Numbered from the stretch's first letter, positions 18,935 to 25,720 are shown. The stretch: 64,000 nucleotides of DNA from Delftia tsuruhatensis NBRC 16741 (GCF_001571325.1 NZ_BCTO01000040.1:1-64000), one strand, 5' to 3'. Notes: a model not told the origin generated them from the sequence alone. Made by a program: numbers and translations.

Positions 18935-19789
18935 ATGGCTTCTCGGCGTCCCCTGGTCAACGTCAGCGGCAGCATCCGCGAGCTGCCCACGGGAGACACG
19001 CTGGCCGGCGTGCGCGAGCTGCTCACCGCCGCGCGCACATACTACGTCCGCACCGATGGCAGTGACAGCAACACCGGGCTTAGCAATACGGCGGGCGGGG
19101 CGTTCGCCACTGTGCAGAAAGCAGTGGACACCATTGCGAACCTCGACCTTGGCACCCAGCAAGCCACGATCCAGGTTGCAGACGGAACCTATGCGCCGTT
19201 TGAACTGCGCTCATGTGTTGGCGCATTGGCTCCTCGAATCGTAGGCAACACGACCACCCCCGCCAATGTGCTTATCAGTGCGACTTCAGCGAGCGTCAAT
19301 GCCGTGCGTGCCGTGAATGCAGGAGCTTGGGCGCTGGGTGGACTGAAACTGCAGGCGACGGGATCGGGTGCTTCCGGCCTTCGAGCGGAAGGCAGAACCA
19401 CGGTGACGTTCAGTGATTTCACCGAATTTGGCGCCTGCGCAAGTCGGCACGTGTTCTCGCGTGGTGGCGCTGCCGTTTACATCGTGGCAAACACGCGCAT
19501 CACAGGCGCCGCACAGACCTTTTTCGAAGCGGCCTACGCCGGGGCATATTTCGAATATGTTGGCGGTTACACATGCACGATTGTCGGCACTCCAGTTGCT
19601 GGATATGCCACCGTGGTTGCCGGGCTCTGCTCTGTCGTCGTTATCAACGCAATCACGTTCTCCGGCAGTGCCACAGGCATTCGATATGCAGTCGGCACGA
19701 ATTCCGTGATTCAGACCTTCGGGTCTGGCGCCAATTACTTCCCTGGTGATGCTGCTGGAACGAATGATGGATCGGGGGTCTACTCGTGA
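18935..19789 (+). CDS. Phage tail fibre/spike, beta-helix-like
   Basis: The protein has 284 residues. After ~40 residues of N-terminal adaptor, the segment YYVRTDGSDSNTGL followed by FATVQKAVDTIA is the typical entry of a right-handed beta-helix (pectate-lyase-like) spike. The remainder shows short repeated hydrophobic strands separated by Gly/Asn/Ser turns, as expected for coils of such a helix. Catalytic residues of a depolymerase cannot be assigned by eye. The distal half is somewhat less GC-rich than the neighbouring genes, as is common for exchangeable receptor-binding regions. The stop overlaps the GTG of the next gene. Confidence 0.65.
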   Translation: MASRRPLVNVSGSIRELPTGDTLAGVRELLTAARTYYVRTDGSDSNTGLSNTAGGAFATVQKAVDTIANLDLGTQQATIQVADGTYAPFELRSCVGALAPRIVGNTTTPANVLISATSASVNAVRAVNAGAWALGGLKLQATGSGASGLRAEGRTTVTFSDFTEFGACASRHVFSRGGAAVYIVANTRITGAAQTFFEAAYAGAYFEYVGGYTCTIVGTPVAGYATVVAGLCSVVVINAITFSGSATGIRYAVGTNSVIQTFGSGANYFPGDAAGTNDGSGVYS

Positions 19790-20328
19790 CCTATCAGCTC
19801 TCGCAAGACGCCGGGCACGTCTACCTCTGGACTGACGGTGTGCGCGCCACGATTCCTCTGGCCTCGGCGCCAGAGTTCCCTCTCAGCCCTGACGCTGTCG
19901 CATACCGCGCCTGGCTCGCGGCTGGCGGCGTGCCGATACCTGCAGAGCTGCCGCCTGCTGTGGAGCTTGCCGCCACGCTGCGCCAGGCCCTGGCAGCCGA
20001 GTACCGCAGGCGCATGCAAGTCATCGCAGCCGGATACCCGCTGAGCGAGCGCGAGAGTTGGCCCGTGCAGACGGAGGAGGCGAGGGCGCTCGAGGTCGAC
20101 CCAGCAGCGGCCACGCCCTGGATCGATGCCGCAGCGTTGGCGCGCGGGCTGGACCGCCTGGTGCTGGCCGAGCGCATCCGCGAGAAGGACGACAAGTACC
20201 GGCAGGTGCATGGGCTGCTGACGGGCACACGGCAGCGCATCGAGGACCAGATCTACGCTGTGGCCGACGACGCCCTGGCGCTGTCGCAGATCGATGTCGC
20301 GGCCGGCTGGCCTGCGGCCCCCGTGTAG
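19786..20328 (+). CDS. Phage tail fibre-assembly-like protein (DUF4376-like C-terminus)
   Basis: The protein has 180 residues and begins with GTG, which overlaps the stop of the spike gene by 4 nt. The N-terminal part is a small beta domain, and the C-terminal ~110 residues are helical (AEYRRRMQVIAAGYPLSERESW and onward). This fits the DUF4376-like domain found in proteins next to phage fibres, often fibre chaperones or tip proteins. The assignment rests on pattern and context. Its stop codon TAG forms part of conserved element C, so the end of this unit and the start of the lysis unit are compressed together. Confidence 0.5.
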   Translation: MTYQLSQDAGHVYLWTDGVRATIPLASAPEFPLSPDAVAYRAWLAAGGVPIPAELPPAVELAATLRQALAAEYRRRMQVIAAGYPLSERESWPVQTEEARALEVDPAAATPWIDAAALARGLDRLVLAERIREKDDKYRQVHGLLTGTRQRIEDQIYAVADDALALSQIDVAAGWPAAPV

Positions 20329-20334
20329 GGTTCG
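20319..20334 (+). promoter_or_regulatory. Conserved phage element, copy C (CCCCGTGTAGGGTTCG)
   Basis: Fourteen of 16 bases match copies A and B, and the distance to the following ATG (20368, holin) is again exactly 49 nt. The copy overlaps the stop codon of the upstream gene. The leader contains a CCCCG/CGGGG hairpin right before the ATG. Confidence 0.5.
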
Positions 20335-20367
20335 CCAGCGCGGCCCGGCCCCGGAATCATCGGGGTC

Positions 20368-20667
20368 ATGAAAACTGAAACCCTCGACTCCATCGGCGCC
20401 GCCGGCAACAAGGTCACCATCGCAGGGGCCGGCTTGTCTGGGGCGGGTTACATCACCGCAAGTGAGTTTGCGGCTATCGTAGGCGCTTTGGTGGCCCTGG
20501 CTGGCGTGGCGATCACTTGGTACTACAAGCGAGAAGCCAATCGACGATTGGTCGCAGAGCACGCTTTGCGGCAGCAAGAGCGCCAGATTCGCATCGATCT
20601 CATGCGCGCGACACGCCAGCCGGTGCCTCACGACACGAATATGGGCGCCCTTGAGGACGTGGACTGA
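20368..20667 (+). CDS. Phage holin-like membrane protein
   Basis: The protein has 99 residues. A single clear hydrophobic helix (ASEFAAIVGALVALAGVAITWYY, about residues 31-53) is followed by a strongly charged, helical C-terminus rich in Arg/Gln/Glu, ending in acidic residues. It is the first gene of the lysis cassette and directly precedes the lysozyme, sharing a base with its start (TGATG). Holins trigger lysis by forming holes in the inner membrane at a set time. With one obvious membrane segment it may be a single-pass holin; a weakly hydrophobic N-terminus could add a second. Context makes the call fairly safe. Confidence 0.7.
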   Translation: MKTETLDSIGAAGNKVTIAGAGLSGAGYITASEFAAIVGALVALAGVAITWYYKREANRRLVAEHALRQQERQIRIDLMRATRQPVPHDTNMGALEDVD

Positions 20668-21236
20668 TGGCCGCCCGAATTCAGTCCAGAGTCATCTGGG
20701 TGGCCGCCCTCGGCGGCTTTGTGACGCTTTTGTCTCCGACCTTGGTCCAGCACCTGGAGCAGTGGGAGAGCGGCCCCAAGAGGGTATTGGTGGTCTACGC
20801 AGACAGCATGGCCGGCGGCCTGCCAACGGTCTGCAACGGTCTGACGCGCCACGTCACTACCACCCCCATCGTTGTCGGCCAGCGGTGGACCGAGGAGCAG
20901 TGCGTGGCAGAGGAGGCTGCGGCGCTGGAGCGTGTGCAGCGGCAGGTGATTCCCTGCTTCAAGAGACTCCCGCCGCCCAGCGTGCTCGACATGGCCAGCA
21001 GCCATGCCTGGAACCTGGGTGCACCGGCCACCTGCGGTAGCGGCGCCATGGCCGCATGGAATCGGGGTGAGTGGGAGCGCGGTTGCCAGCGCATCAGCCG
21101 CGGCGATGACGGCAGCGTGGTCTGGAGCTTCACGAGTCACATTGAGCCGAAGACCGGCCGGAAGGTCTACACCTTCGTCCAGGGCCTGGCCAACCGGCGC
21201 GCCGACGAAACGAAGAAGTGCGGGGCGGACCTATGA
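20667..21236 (+). CDS. Phage lysozyme (GH24-like endolysin), probably SAR type
   Basis: The protein has 189 residues. A moderately hydrophobic N-terminal segment (residues ~8-26) lacks a standard cleavage site and fits a signal-anchor-release endolysin that is exported by Sec and stays tethered until the membrane is depolarised. The peptidoglycan-cleaving domain follows. The likely catalytic set is E34 (or E31), D46 in YADS and T54 in GLPTVCNGLT. The spacing Glu-Asp-Thr (12 and 8 positions) is longer than the canonical 9 and 6 of T4-type lysozymes. Several cysteines (C56, C79, C97, C122, C139) could control folding after release. It overlaps the downstream mini-ORF by 4 nt. Confidence 0.75.
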   Translation: MAARIQSRVIWVAALGGFVTLLSPTLVQHLEQWESGPKRVLVVYADSMAGGLPTVCNGLTRHVTTTPIVVGQRWTEEQCVAEEAAALERVQRQVIPCFKRLPPPSVLDMASSHAWNLGAPATCGSGAMAAWNRGEWERGCQRISRGDDGSVVWSFTSHIEPKTGRKVYTFVQGLANRRADETKKCGADL

Positions 21237-21286
21237 ACCCGATCCTCTGGGCAATGTGGTGGTACTGGTGGAGGGGCGGGCGGTGA
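21233..21286 (+). CDS. Trp-rich 17-residue mini-ORF bridging lysozyme and Rz
   Basis: The ATG overlaps the lysozyme stop (ATGA) and the TGA stop overlaps the GTG start of Rz (GTGA). The peptide would be MNPILWAMWWYWWRGGR, with six Trp in 17 residues, hydrophobic then basic, enough to sit in a membrane interface. It may be a true small lysis peptide or only a coupling device that carries ribosomes from lysozyme to Rz. No strong ribosome site of its own is seen. Confidence 0.35.
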   Translation: MNPILWAMWWYWWRGGR

Positions 21287-21672
21287 TCGGGATCACACCG
21301 AAACTGCTCGCGGCCGCTGTCCTCGCGCTGCTGGTGAGCCTGCTTGGCAACGTGCTGCTGACCAGGGCCTACCTGGGCCAGCGTGACGCCGCCGCAGTCG
21401 CGCGCGCCAGTGTGGGCGAGATGACCCAGCAGCGGGACGGCGCTCGCGACCTGGCCGCCGCCTGCAGCGATGCAGTCGATGACCTCCGCGAGCTGGCCGA
21501 CCGGCGCAAGAAAGAGGGCGAGGCCGCGCGAACCAGCGCCGCCGCACAAGCCCGGAAGCACGAGCAGCGCGCCGATGAGATCCTGGCCAAACCCCCAGCC
21601 GTGCCCGGCGATGCCTGCGCGAGCGCCCAGCACCGGGTGGACAACTGGCTGCAGGGGAGGGCGAAGCCATGA
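21283..21672 (+). CDS. Rz-like inner-membrane spanin
   Basis: The protein has 129 residues and starts at GTG 21283, preceded by GAGGGGCGGG. The frame is open further upstream but would overlap the lysozyme gene. An N-terminal membrane helix (LLAAAVLALLVSLLGNVLL, residues ~8-26) is followed by a long periplasmic helical region rich in Ala, Arg and Glu with two Cys near the end and in the middle. This is the standard Rz layout: the i-spanin pairs with an outer-membrane lipoprotein (the next gene) to fuse the two membranes at the end of lysis. The gene overlaps Rz1 by 4 nt rather than containing it. Confidence 0.7.
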   Translation: MIGITPKLLAAAVLALLVSLLGNVLLTRAYLGQRDAAAVARASVGEMTQQRDGARDLAAACSDAVDDLRELADRRKKEGEAARTSAAAQARKHEQRADEILAKPPAVPGDACASAQHRVDNWLQGRAKP

Positions 21673-22004
21673 AATTGACAAATTGCTCAATTCGTCAATT
21701 CGCAGTGCTGGCTGCCCTGCTGGCCCTGGCCGGCTGCCAGGCGCCACCGGCGCGCGTCGAGCTGCAGCGGGTGAACGTGCCCGTGCCAGTGGCATGCGAC
21801 GAGCCGGTGCCTGAGCGACCGGCCATGCCCACCGAGCAGCTGCGCCCCGGCGCCACGGTGGATCAGTTCACCCAGGCCGTCCTGGCCGAGATCGAGCGGC
21901 GCGAGGCCTACGAGATCAGGCTGACAGCGGCCCTGGCCAACTGCCGCCGCCCCATTACCCCGAGCCTGCCGGCCGCAGGCACCACCACAGAGAGCCACCC
22001 ATGA
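21669..22004 (+). CDS. Rz1-like outer-membrane spanin lipoprotein
   Basis: The protein has 111 residues. A signal peptide with lipobox LALAG-C (lipidated C23) is followed by a Pro-rich mature part (QAPPARVELQRVNVPVPVAC). Lipidation and Pro-richness are the marks of o-spanins. It partners with the Rz-like protein immediately upstream. It is longer than lambda Rz1 and carries an extra helical segment (residues ~55-90). The stop overlaps the next start by 4 nt (ATGA). Confidence 0.7.
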   Translation: MKLTNCSIRQFAVLAALLALAGCQAPPARVELQRVNVPVPVACDEPVPERPAMPTEQLRPGATVDQFTQAVLAEIERREAYEIRLTAALANCRRPITPSLPAAGTTTESHP

Positions 22005-22546
22005 CACAACACACCTGCGGCAGTGCCTGCAGCCATGCCTCCGACTGCGCCGTGCACAACGAGCCCGCCATGCCGGCCGGGCCGTGCGACTGCGCCACCC
22101 GCGTGCCTGGCGCGGTGATCGAATCCAAGGCCTATGCCGACGGCACAACAGCCACCGGCCCAGGCCCTCTGCCCGACCTCTCTCCGGCTGAGCAGTCCAT
22201 CGAAGACGAGATCCAGGCCAAGGGCAAGACCGCGGCACGGGTCACCCCGGATGACATCCAGCGAGAGATCGTCGGCGAGCACTACTTCACAGCGGAGCAG
22301 GGCGCGCGTCATCCCGATGCGCAGAACCCGCTGGACTTCGGTGATATCCCCGGGAACTTGGGCCTGTTGACCTTCTGCGTGCTCCGCCTGCGCAACGGCT
22401 TCACTGTGACAGGCGAAAGCGCGTGCGCCAGCCCCGAGAACTTCGACGCTGAGATCGGCCGCCGCATCGCGCGCGAGAACGCCGTGCAGAAGATCTGGCC
22501 GCTGCTGGGCTTCCGGCTGCGCGACAAGCTGGCGGCAGGCTCCTAA
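22001..22546 (+). CDS. Phage Gp49/Gp66-like protein
   Basis: The protein has 181 residues. The C-terminal half (TPDDIQREIVGEHYFTAEQG, then LTFCVLRLRNGFTVTGESACASPENFDAEIGRRIARENA) matches the pattern of the phage Gp49/Sf6 gene 66 family, whose role is not established. The N-terminal ~55 residues are Cys-rich (C6, C10, C17, C29, C31) and could bind a metal; this part is not typical of the family. It sits just after the spanins, overlapping Rz1 by 4 nt, and converges on the leftward gene at 22543 with a 4-nt overlap of the stop codons. Confidence 0.65.
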   Translation: MTQHTCGSACSHASDCAVHNEPAMPAGPCDCATRVPGAVIESKAYADGTTATGPGPLPDLSPAEQSIEDEIQAKGKTAARVTPDDIQREIVGEHYFTAEQGARHPDAQNPLDFGDIPGNLGLLTFCVLRLRNGFTVTGESACASPENFDAEIGRRIARENAVQKIWPLLGFRLRDKLAAGS

Positions 22547-22830
22547 GCCGCAGGCGCCGGGTCAGCCGGCGCTATCGAGACCACCGTTCCGTCGATTGCG
22601 ACCATTTCGCCTTTCGTCGCGGGGTCAGCTTCGAGTGGCACGCCCCACATCAGGCCCGGGTGCTCGCCCTTATGCATCACATAGTCCAGGTGGTAGAGCT
22701 CCTCAGGCGGCAACCTGAAGCGCTGCGGGTACTTGTCGCTGCCGTGGGCTTTCCAGTGGCCCTGAAAGCCCTCCACGACGCGCTTGTGGACTGTGTGCTT
22801 TGGGTGATTGGGATCGATCATGGGCGGCAT
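22543..22830 (-). CDS. Small phage protein, unknown
   Basis: The protein has 95 residues from the ATG at 22830; a second ATG nine bases further in (22821) is equally possible. The longer open frame to 23022 would overlap the next leftward gene almost fully and is not used. It is rich in His and Pro in its first half (PNHPKHTVHKRVVEGFQGHW) with no known domain. It is the last of three small leftward genes that oppose the lysis operon and share the divergent SOS-boxed control region near 23.3 kb. Confidence 0.5.
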   Translation of the reverse strand: MPPMIDPNHPKHTVHKRVVEGFQGHWKAHGSDKYPQRFRLPPEELYHLDYVMHKGEHPGLMWGVPLEADPATKGEMVAIDGTVVSIAPADPAPAA

Positions 22831-22847
22831 TGTGCCCGTGACCCGAA

Positions 22848-23069
22848 TCAGAACGGCGCAGGCGAGCGGATCACGCTGACAGGCCCGAAGCCGCGGTACA
22901 CGACATTGCCCTCCGGGTCCAGGACGATGGACCACCATGGAGCCGTGTGCACAACCCGGTAGCACTCCGGGGCCAGCGGGAGGATCTCCTGCCCACAGAC
23001 CGCCGCCCAGCCCGATGGCCATACCACTGTGGGGTGCAGGCAGTTCAGCGGGTCGTCATCTTCATACAT
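22848..23069 (-). CDS. Small phage protein, paralogue of the upstream leftward gene
   Basis: The protein has 73 residues. The C-terminal 40 residues match the neighbouring upstream protein (23062-23271) in the pattern YRxV-xx-P-W-x-x-V-x-x-P-x-G-x-x-VYxGxGPV. Start ATG 23069 overlaps the end of that gene by 8 nt, so the two are probably co-translated. There is no signal peptide and no membrane segment. I do not recognise the family. A Trp-rich short beta fold is likely. Confidence 0.5.
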   Translation of the reverse strand: MYEDDDPLNCLHPTVVWPSGWAAVCGQEILPLAPECYRVVHTAPWWSIVLDPEGNVVYRGFGPVSVIRSPAPF

Positions 23070-23271
23070 GGTGGTTCGCCAGAATCTGGACCGGCCCCAG
23101 GCCGCTGTATACCAGCGCGCCGCCCGGCCCGCGCACTTCAAACCATCCGGGGTGCGCTTCCACTATCCGATAGGCCTCTGGCGGGGCTGGCAGCGGCTCA
23201 ATCTCAGGCACGCCGAACCATTCGGGCATGCGGAGCAGGGCGAATTTCTGGGTTGCTTGAGGGGTGATCAT
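23062..23271 (-). CDS. Small phage protein, paralogue of the downstream leftward gene
   Basis: The protein has 69 residues. ATG 23271 is chosen because AGGAGG lies 5 nt before it; an earlier ATG at 23316 falls inside the SOS box region. The C-terminal half shares a pattern with the next gene (EAYRIVEAHPGWFEV and then GGALVYSGLGPVQI). Upstream, a minus-strand promoter TTTTCA-17-TATTAT has the SOS box in its spacer, so expression is probably LexA-repressed. The function is unknown; SOS control next to SRAP hints at DNA damage or prophage induction. Confidence 0.55.
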   Translation of the reverse strand: MITPQATQKFALLRMPEWFGVPEIEPLPAPPEAYRIVEAHPGWFEVRGPGGALVYSGLGPVQILANHHV

Positions 23272-23303
23272 CTGGACCTCCTGGAGATCGGGTTTGCATA
23301 ATA

Positions 23304-23321
23304 ACTGTACATTCATACAGT
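23304..23321. promoter_or_regulatory. LexA/SOS box in a divergent promoter
   Basis: ACTGTACATTCATACAGT is a perfect inverted repeat containing CTGT-N8-ACAG, the consensus LexA site. It lies between the leftward small genes and the rightward SRAP operon. A rightward promoter TTGCAT (23294) - 16 nt - TACAGT and a leftward TTTTCA - 17 nt - TATTAT both overlap it. The host lexA in this window has a similar site before it. Control of both operons by host LexA is therefore likely. Confidence 0.75.
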
Positions 23322-23330
23322 GAAAATGTC

Positions 23331-23831
23331 ATGACCCAGGATTCAGCAGGATTGGCAGATCTGCCGGGCCGATATCGCTCAGAGGGCTGCGCGCCCGGCA
23401 GCGAGCAGGAGCGCAAGGGCCAAGTCGAGGCCGGCTGGCGCACGACCATGCTGCGTTTGCGCTTTTGTGGCGTCTACCTGTCCGTGCCGATGTTGCGTGA
23501 CATCCGCCGCGTCACGGGCCTGCTGGTCACGACCAGAGGAGGGTATGGCGATGATCGCGTGGAAATCATTGATCCCGGATCGGGGGATCAGCTCACGAGA
23601 GGGATGACCCAGGTGGAAATGCTGCGAATGCGCGAGGACGGGTCCATGCTGCTGCGCGGCCAAGAATGGGATGAAGGGGGCCTGCGGCGGTGGAACCAGA
23701 CTTGGCTGTGCTGTCCGGACGCTGCCGGCATTGATCCGGCGCTGCAGCTGATGCAAAGCTGGCTTGGAGGGCAGTACGCTGCGGCCAAGGCTGCAATCGA
23801 GCGGCCCACCAAGAGGTGGCCCTATGTGTAA
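23331..23831 (+). CDS. SOS-controlled phage protein of unknown function, upstream of SRAP
   Basis: The protein has 166 residues from the first ATG, 10 nt after the SOS box. If the predicted promoter is right this start would be nearly leaderless, and the ATG at 23448 (MLRLRFCGVYLS) is an alternative. The end overlaps the SRAP start by 8 nt (ATGTGTAA), so the two are co-translated. The sequence has several Trp and Cys (WLCCPDAAGID near residue 130) but no motif I recognise. The fixed partnership with SRAP under LexA suggests a role in the response to abasic sites, in translesion events or at prophage induction (inference). Confidence 0.55.
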   Translation: MTQDSAGLADLPGRYRSEGCAPGSEQERKGQVEAGWRTTMLRLRFCGVYLSVPMLRDIRRVTGLLVTTRGGYGDDRVEIIDPGSGDQLTRGMTQVEMLRMREDGSMLLRGQEWDEGGLRRWNQTWLCCPDAAGIDPALQLMQSWLGGQYAAAKAAIERPTKRWPYV

Positions 23832-24522
23832 TCGCTACACCCCGCCGGAAGAGATAGAGATCGAGCGTGCCTTCGCGCTGGGACGCCAAGCGCCGAACAG
23901 GTGGTGGAAGCCGCACGTCACGCCGCTGGCCCTGGGTCCGTACGTCAAGCCCGGCGGCGAGTTGGAGGTGGGGCAGTGGGGCATGATCCCGCGCAGCGCT
24001 CCCACGCGCCGGCCGACTACCCGCGACGGGACGCCCATGAGCACGAACAACGCGCGGCGCGAGACGTTGGCCAAGTCCTGGACGTTTGCGCCGGCATGGC
24101 GCGCCGGTCAGCGGTGCCTCATCCCCGTGACGTCGTGGGTGGAGCCGTATTGGGGCCTAGGATCGCGCAATGTGTGGTGGTCGTTCCGGCGCGCGGACGG
24201 GCAACCAGCGGCTCTTGCCGGCCTGTACAGCGAATGGACGGACCCGGAGACGGGCGAGCTGGTGCCGAACTACACGATGATCACGCAGCCTGCTGACGGG
24301 CACCCAGTGCTCTCGCTGATGCACCGGCCGGGAAAAGAAAAGCGCGGGGTCGTGATGCTGGAGCCTGGCGACTGGGATGCCTGGCTGCACGGCACGGCCG
24401 CCCAGGCCGACGTGCTGATTAAGCTGCCGCCGCTGGGAGCGTTGCGGAGCGGGGCAGAGAAGCCTGAGGAAGAGGGCCTGCTTCCAGCCGAGCAGCTGCT
24501 CGCTCTAAAAGCTGGGGAATAA
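23824..24522 (+). CDS. SRAP-family abasic-site DNA-protein crosslink protein (YedK/HMCES-like)
   Basis: The protein has 232 residues starting MCNRY, so the catalytic Cys is residue 2 after Met removal, as the family requires. Other expected active-site residues are present: Asn-Ala-Arg-x-Glu at 76-80, E107 in SWVEPYW and H167 in SLMHRP. SRAP proteins form a stable thiazolidine crosslink with abasic sites in single-stranded DNA and so shield them from cleavage. The gene is translationally coupled to the unknown gene upstream, both behind a LexA box. It is the last phage gene recognised, and its 3' end enters a long inverted repeat that may mark the prophage end. Confidence 0.85.
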   Translation: MCNRYTPPEEIEIERAFALGRQAPNRWWKPHVTPLALGPYVKPGGELEVGQWGMIPRSAPTRRPTTRDGTPMSTNNARRETLAKSWTFAPAWRAGQRCLIPVTSWVEPYWGLGSRNVWWSFRRADGQPAALAGLYSEWTDPETGELVPNYTMITQPADGHPVLSLMHRPGKEKRGVVMLEPGDWDAWLHGTAAQADVLIKLPPLGALRSGAEKPEEEGLLPAEQLLALKAGE

Positions 24523-24581
24523 GCAGAAGCAGAACCCGCTCCCCGCTGAATGCGGTGTAGGTTCTGGTGTAGCTTTTAGAG
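24503..24581. repeat. Nested inverted repeat at the right end of the prophage
   Basis: Three nested arms pair: CTCTAAAAGCT (24503-24513) with AGCTTTTAGAG (24571-24581), CAGAACC (24530-24536) with GGTTCTG (24560-24566), and CCGC (24543-24546) with GCGG (24552-24555) around TGAAT. The outer arm lies inside the last codons of SRAP. It could fold as a long RNA terminator-like structure or be a recombination site. No U-run follows the outer arm directly, and the other prophage end is not in the window, so an att role cannot be tested here. Confidence 0.5.
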
Positions 24582-24594
24582 AATATTCTGATAA

Positions 24595-24765
24595 TCAGAG
24601 GGAGAAGGCTTCTTCAAGAATGATGATGTTCATTGCCTGTGAATCTCTCATAAGCCTTTGATTTATCTCCGGGTTGCCGCGCAAGAGGTTGTCGGCAAAT
24701 GTTCTGATCCGCTTTTGCGCTTTGCCCTGGGCATCATCAACGCCTACCTGAACCGGCCTGCCTGA
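24595..24765 (-). pseudogene. Possible gene remnant, leftward
   Basis: On the minus strand 56 codons follow an in-frame TAG at 24766-24768 and end with TGA at 24595-24597. The translation (DDAQGKAQKRIRTFADNLL, then NPEINQRLMRDSQAMNIIILEEAFSL) looks like a genuine helical protein rather than random sequence, but no good start codon exists. It may be the 3' end of a gene cut by prophage insertion or decay. No family was recognised. Confidence 0.3.
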
Positions 24766-25069
24766 CTATTGTGTGACGCTTGCGCAGCCAGGGCCCCGAG
24801 GCCCGACGGTCACATTGTCGTTCAAGCAGCCCCGGGCTTGAGGCTGAAGGCTTCGGCCCGCGCCAGATCGCGCAGCCATGGTTACACAAGCCGCGCAGAT
24901 GCCAGCAAGCCCTGGCAGGTGAAGCCGCTCACTGGCACGCTCTGTCGCCCGCGCAGCTGTATCAGCGAATTACACCCTGCAACGCCTTGCGGACCCCTGG
25001 TCGGACGGGACTTGGGGGTTGCCACCTGCCGGCGAAGCCGGTGAAGGCCGAGAGTGTGATGGACCGCGC
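24766..25069. other. Region without recognisable gene
   Basis: Short open frames exist on both strands but show Arg/Ser-rich, codon-atypical translations and no homology I can recognise. No tRNA, terminator or repeat was seen. It may be remnant sequence at the prophage/host junction. Confidence 0.4.
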
Positions 25070-25720
25070 TCAGTCGCACTCAATCATGGTTCCACCCAGT
25101 ATTCGGCAGCTCCGCCCTTGACTGTCACTGATGAATTGGCCGTTGCGGTTGTAGATTCCGCCATTGCTGTCGTAGCAAAGTGCACCATTGCAACTGGATA
25201 GAGGAACAGGATGGGCCGCCCGCGGTGTGAAAACCGGCTTCGGTGGTTCCTGCATCAGCGGCGTATTGGAGCCGCATGCAGCATTGACGCTGGTGATTGC
25301 TGCATTGGTGCGTATCCGTTTTTCATCCAGGGAAAGGGTGCGAATGCTGGATACGAATTCCAGCTCCTTGCGCGCCTCCTTGCACTGGGAGGATGCGCCG
25401 AGCTGCTCCGGTGCAGGAGCATTCGCCTTGCGGGCCTGCTGTTCGATGACGCGCTGCTGGCTCTCGATCTGGCGCTGCTGCATTTCGTTCATCTGGCGCT
25501 GCTGCTTTCGCTCATTGGCCTCTGCGGCCTCGGCCCGTTCGCGGTAGATTTCATCGTCCGATTTTTTGCGCTGTATCAGTGCGCCGGATTGGTCGCTGCT
25601 GCAGGGGCTGTCTGAAAAAATCAGTTTTCCAGAAACATCCTTGCATTGATAGACCTGGGCGGCGGCAGGTAAAGCCAGAAATGTCGCAACGATTGTCAGA
25701 GTCAATAGGCGCATATGCAT
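25070..25720 (-). CDS. Secreted DUF4124-domain protein
   Basis: The protein has 216 residues. It has an N-terminal signal peptide (cleavage near LPAAA-Q), then a DUF4124-type opening VYQCKDVSGKLIFSDSPC with a Cys pair. A charged, Gln/Glu/Arg-rich coiled-coil follows (residues ~48-100), and the C-terminal part carries further cysteines (CNGALCYDSNGG, RSC, ECD). DUF4124 proteins are periplasmic and of unknown function, common in betaproteobacteria. ATG 25714 is an alternative start. It is a single gene transcribed leftward, likely the first host gene beside the prophage. Confidence 0.7.
   Translation of the reverse strand: MHMRLLTLTIVATFLALPAAAQVYQCKDVSGKLIFSDSPCSSDQSGALIQRKKSDDEIYRERAEAAEANERKQQRQMNEMQQRQIESQQRVIEQQARKANAPAPEQLGASSQCKEARKELEFVSSIRTLSLDEKRIRTNAAITSVNAACGSNTPLMQEPPKPVFTPRAAHPVPLSSCNGALCYDSNGGIYNRNGQFISDSQGRSCRILGGTMIECD

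Noticed and set aside
24769..25121. Two overlapping plus-strand frames in the prophage/host gap
   Set aside because: Poor starts, Arg/Ser-rich translations and overlap with the DUF4124 gene end; no support as genes.
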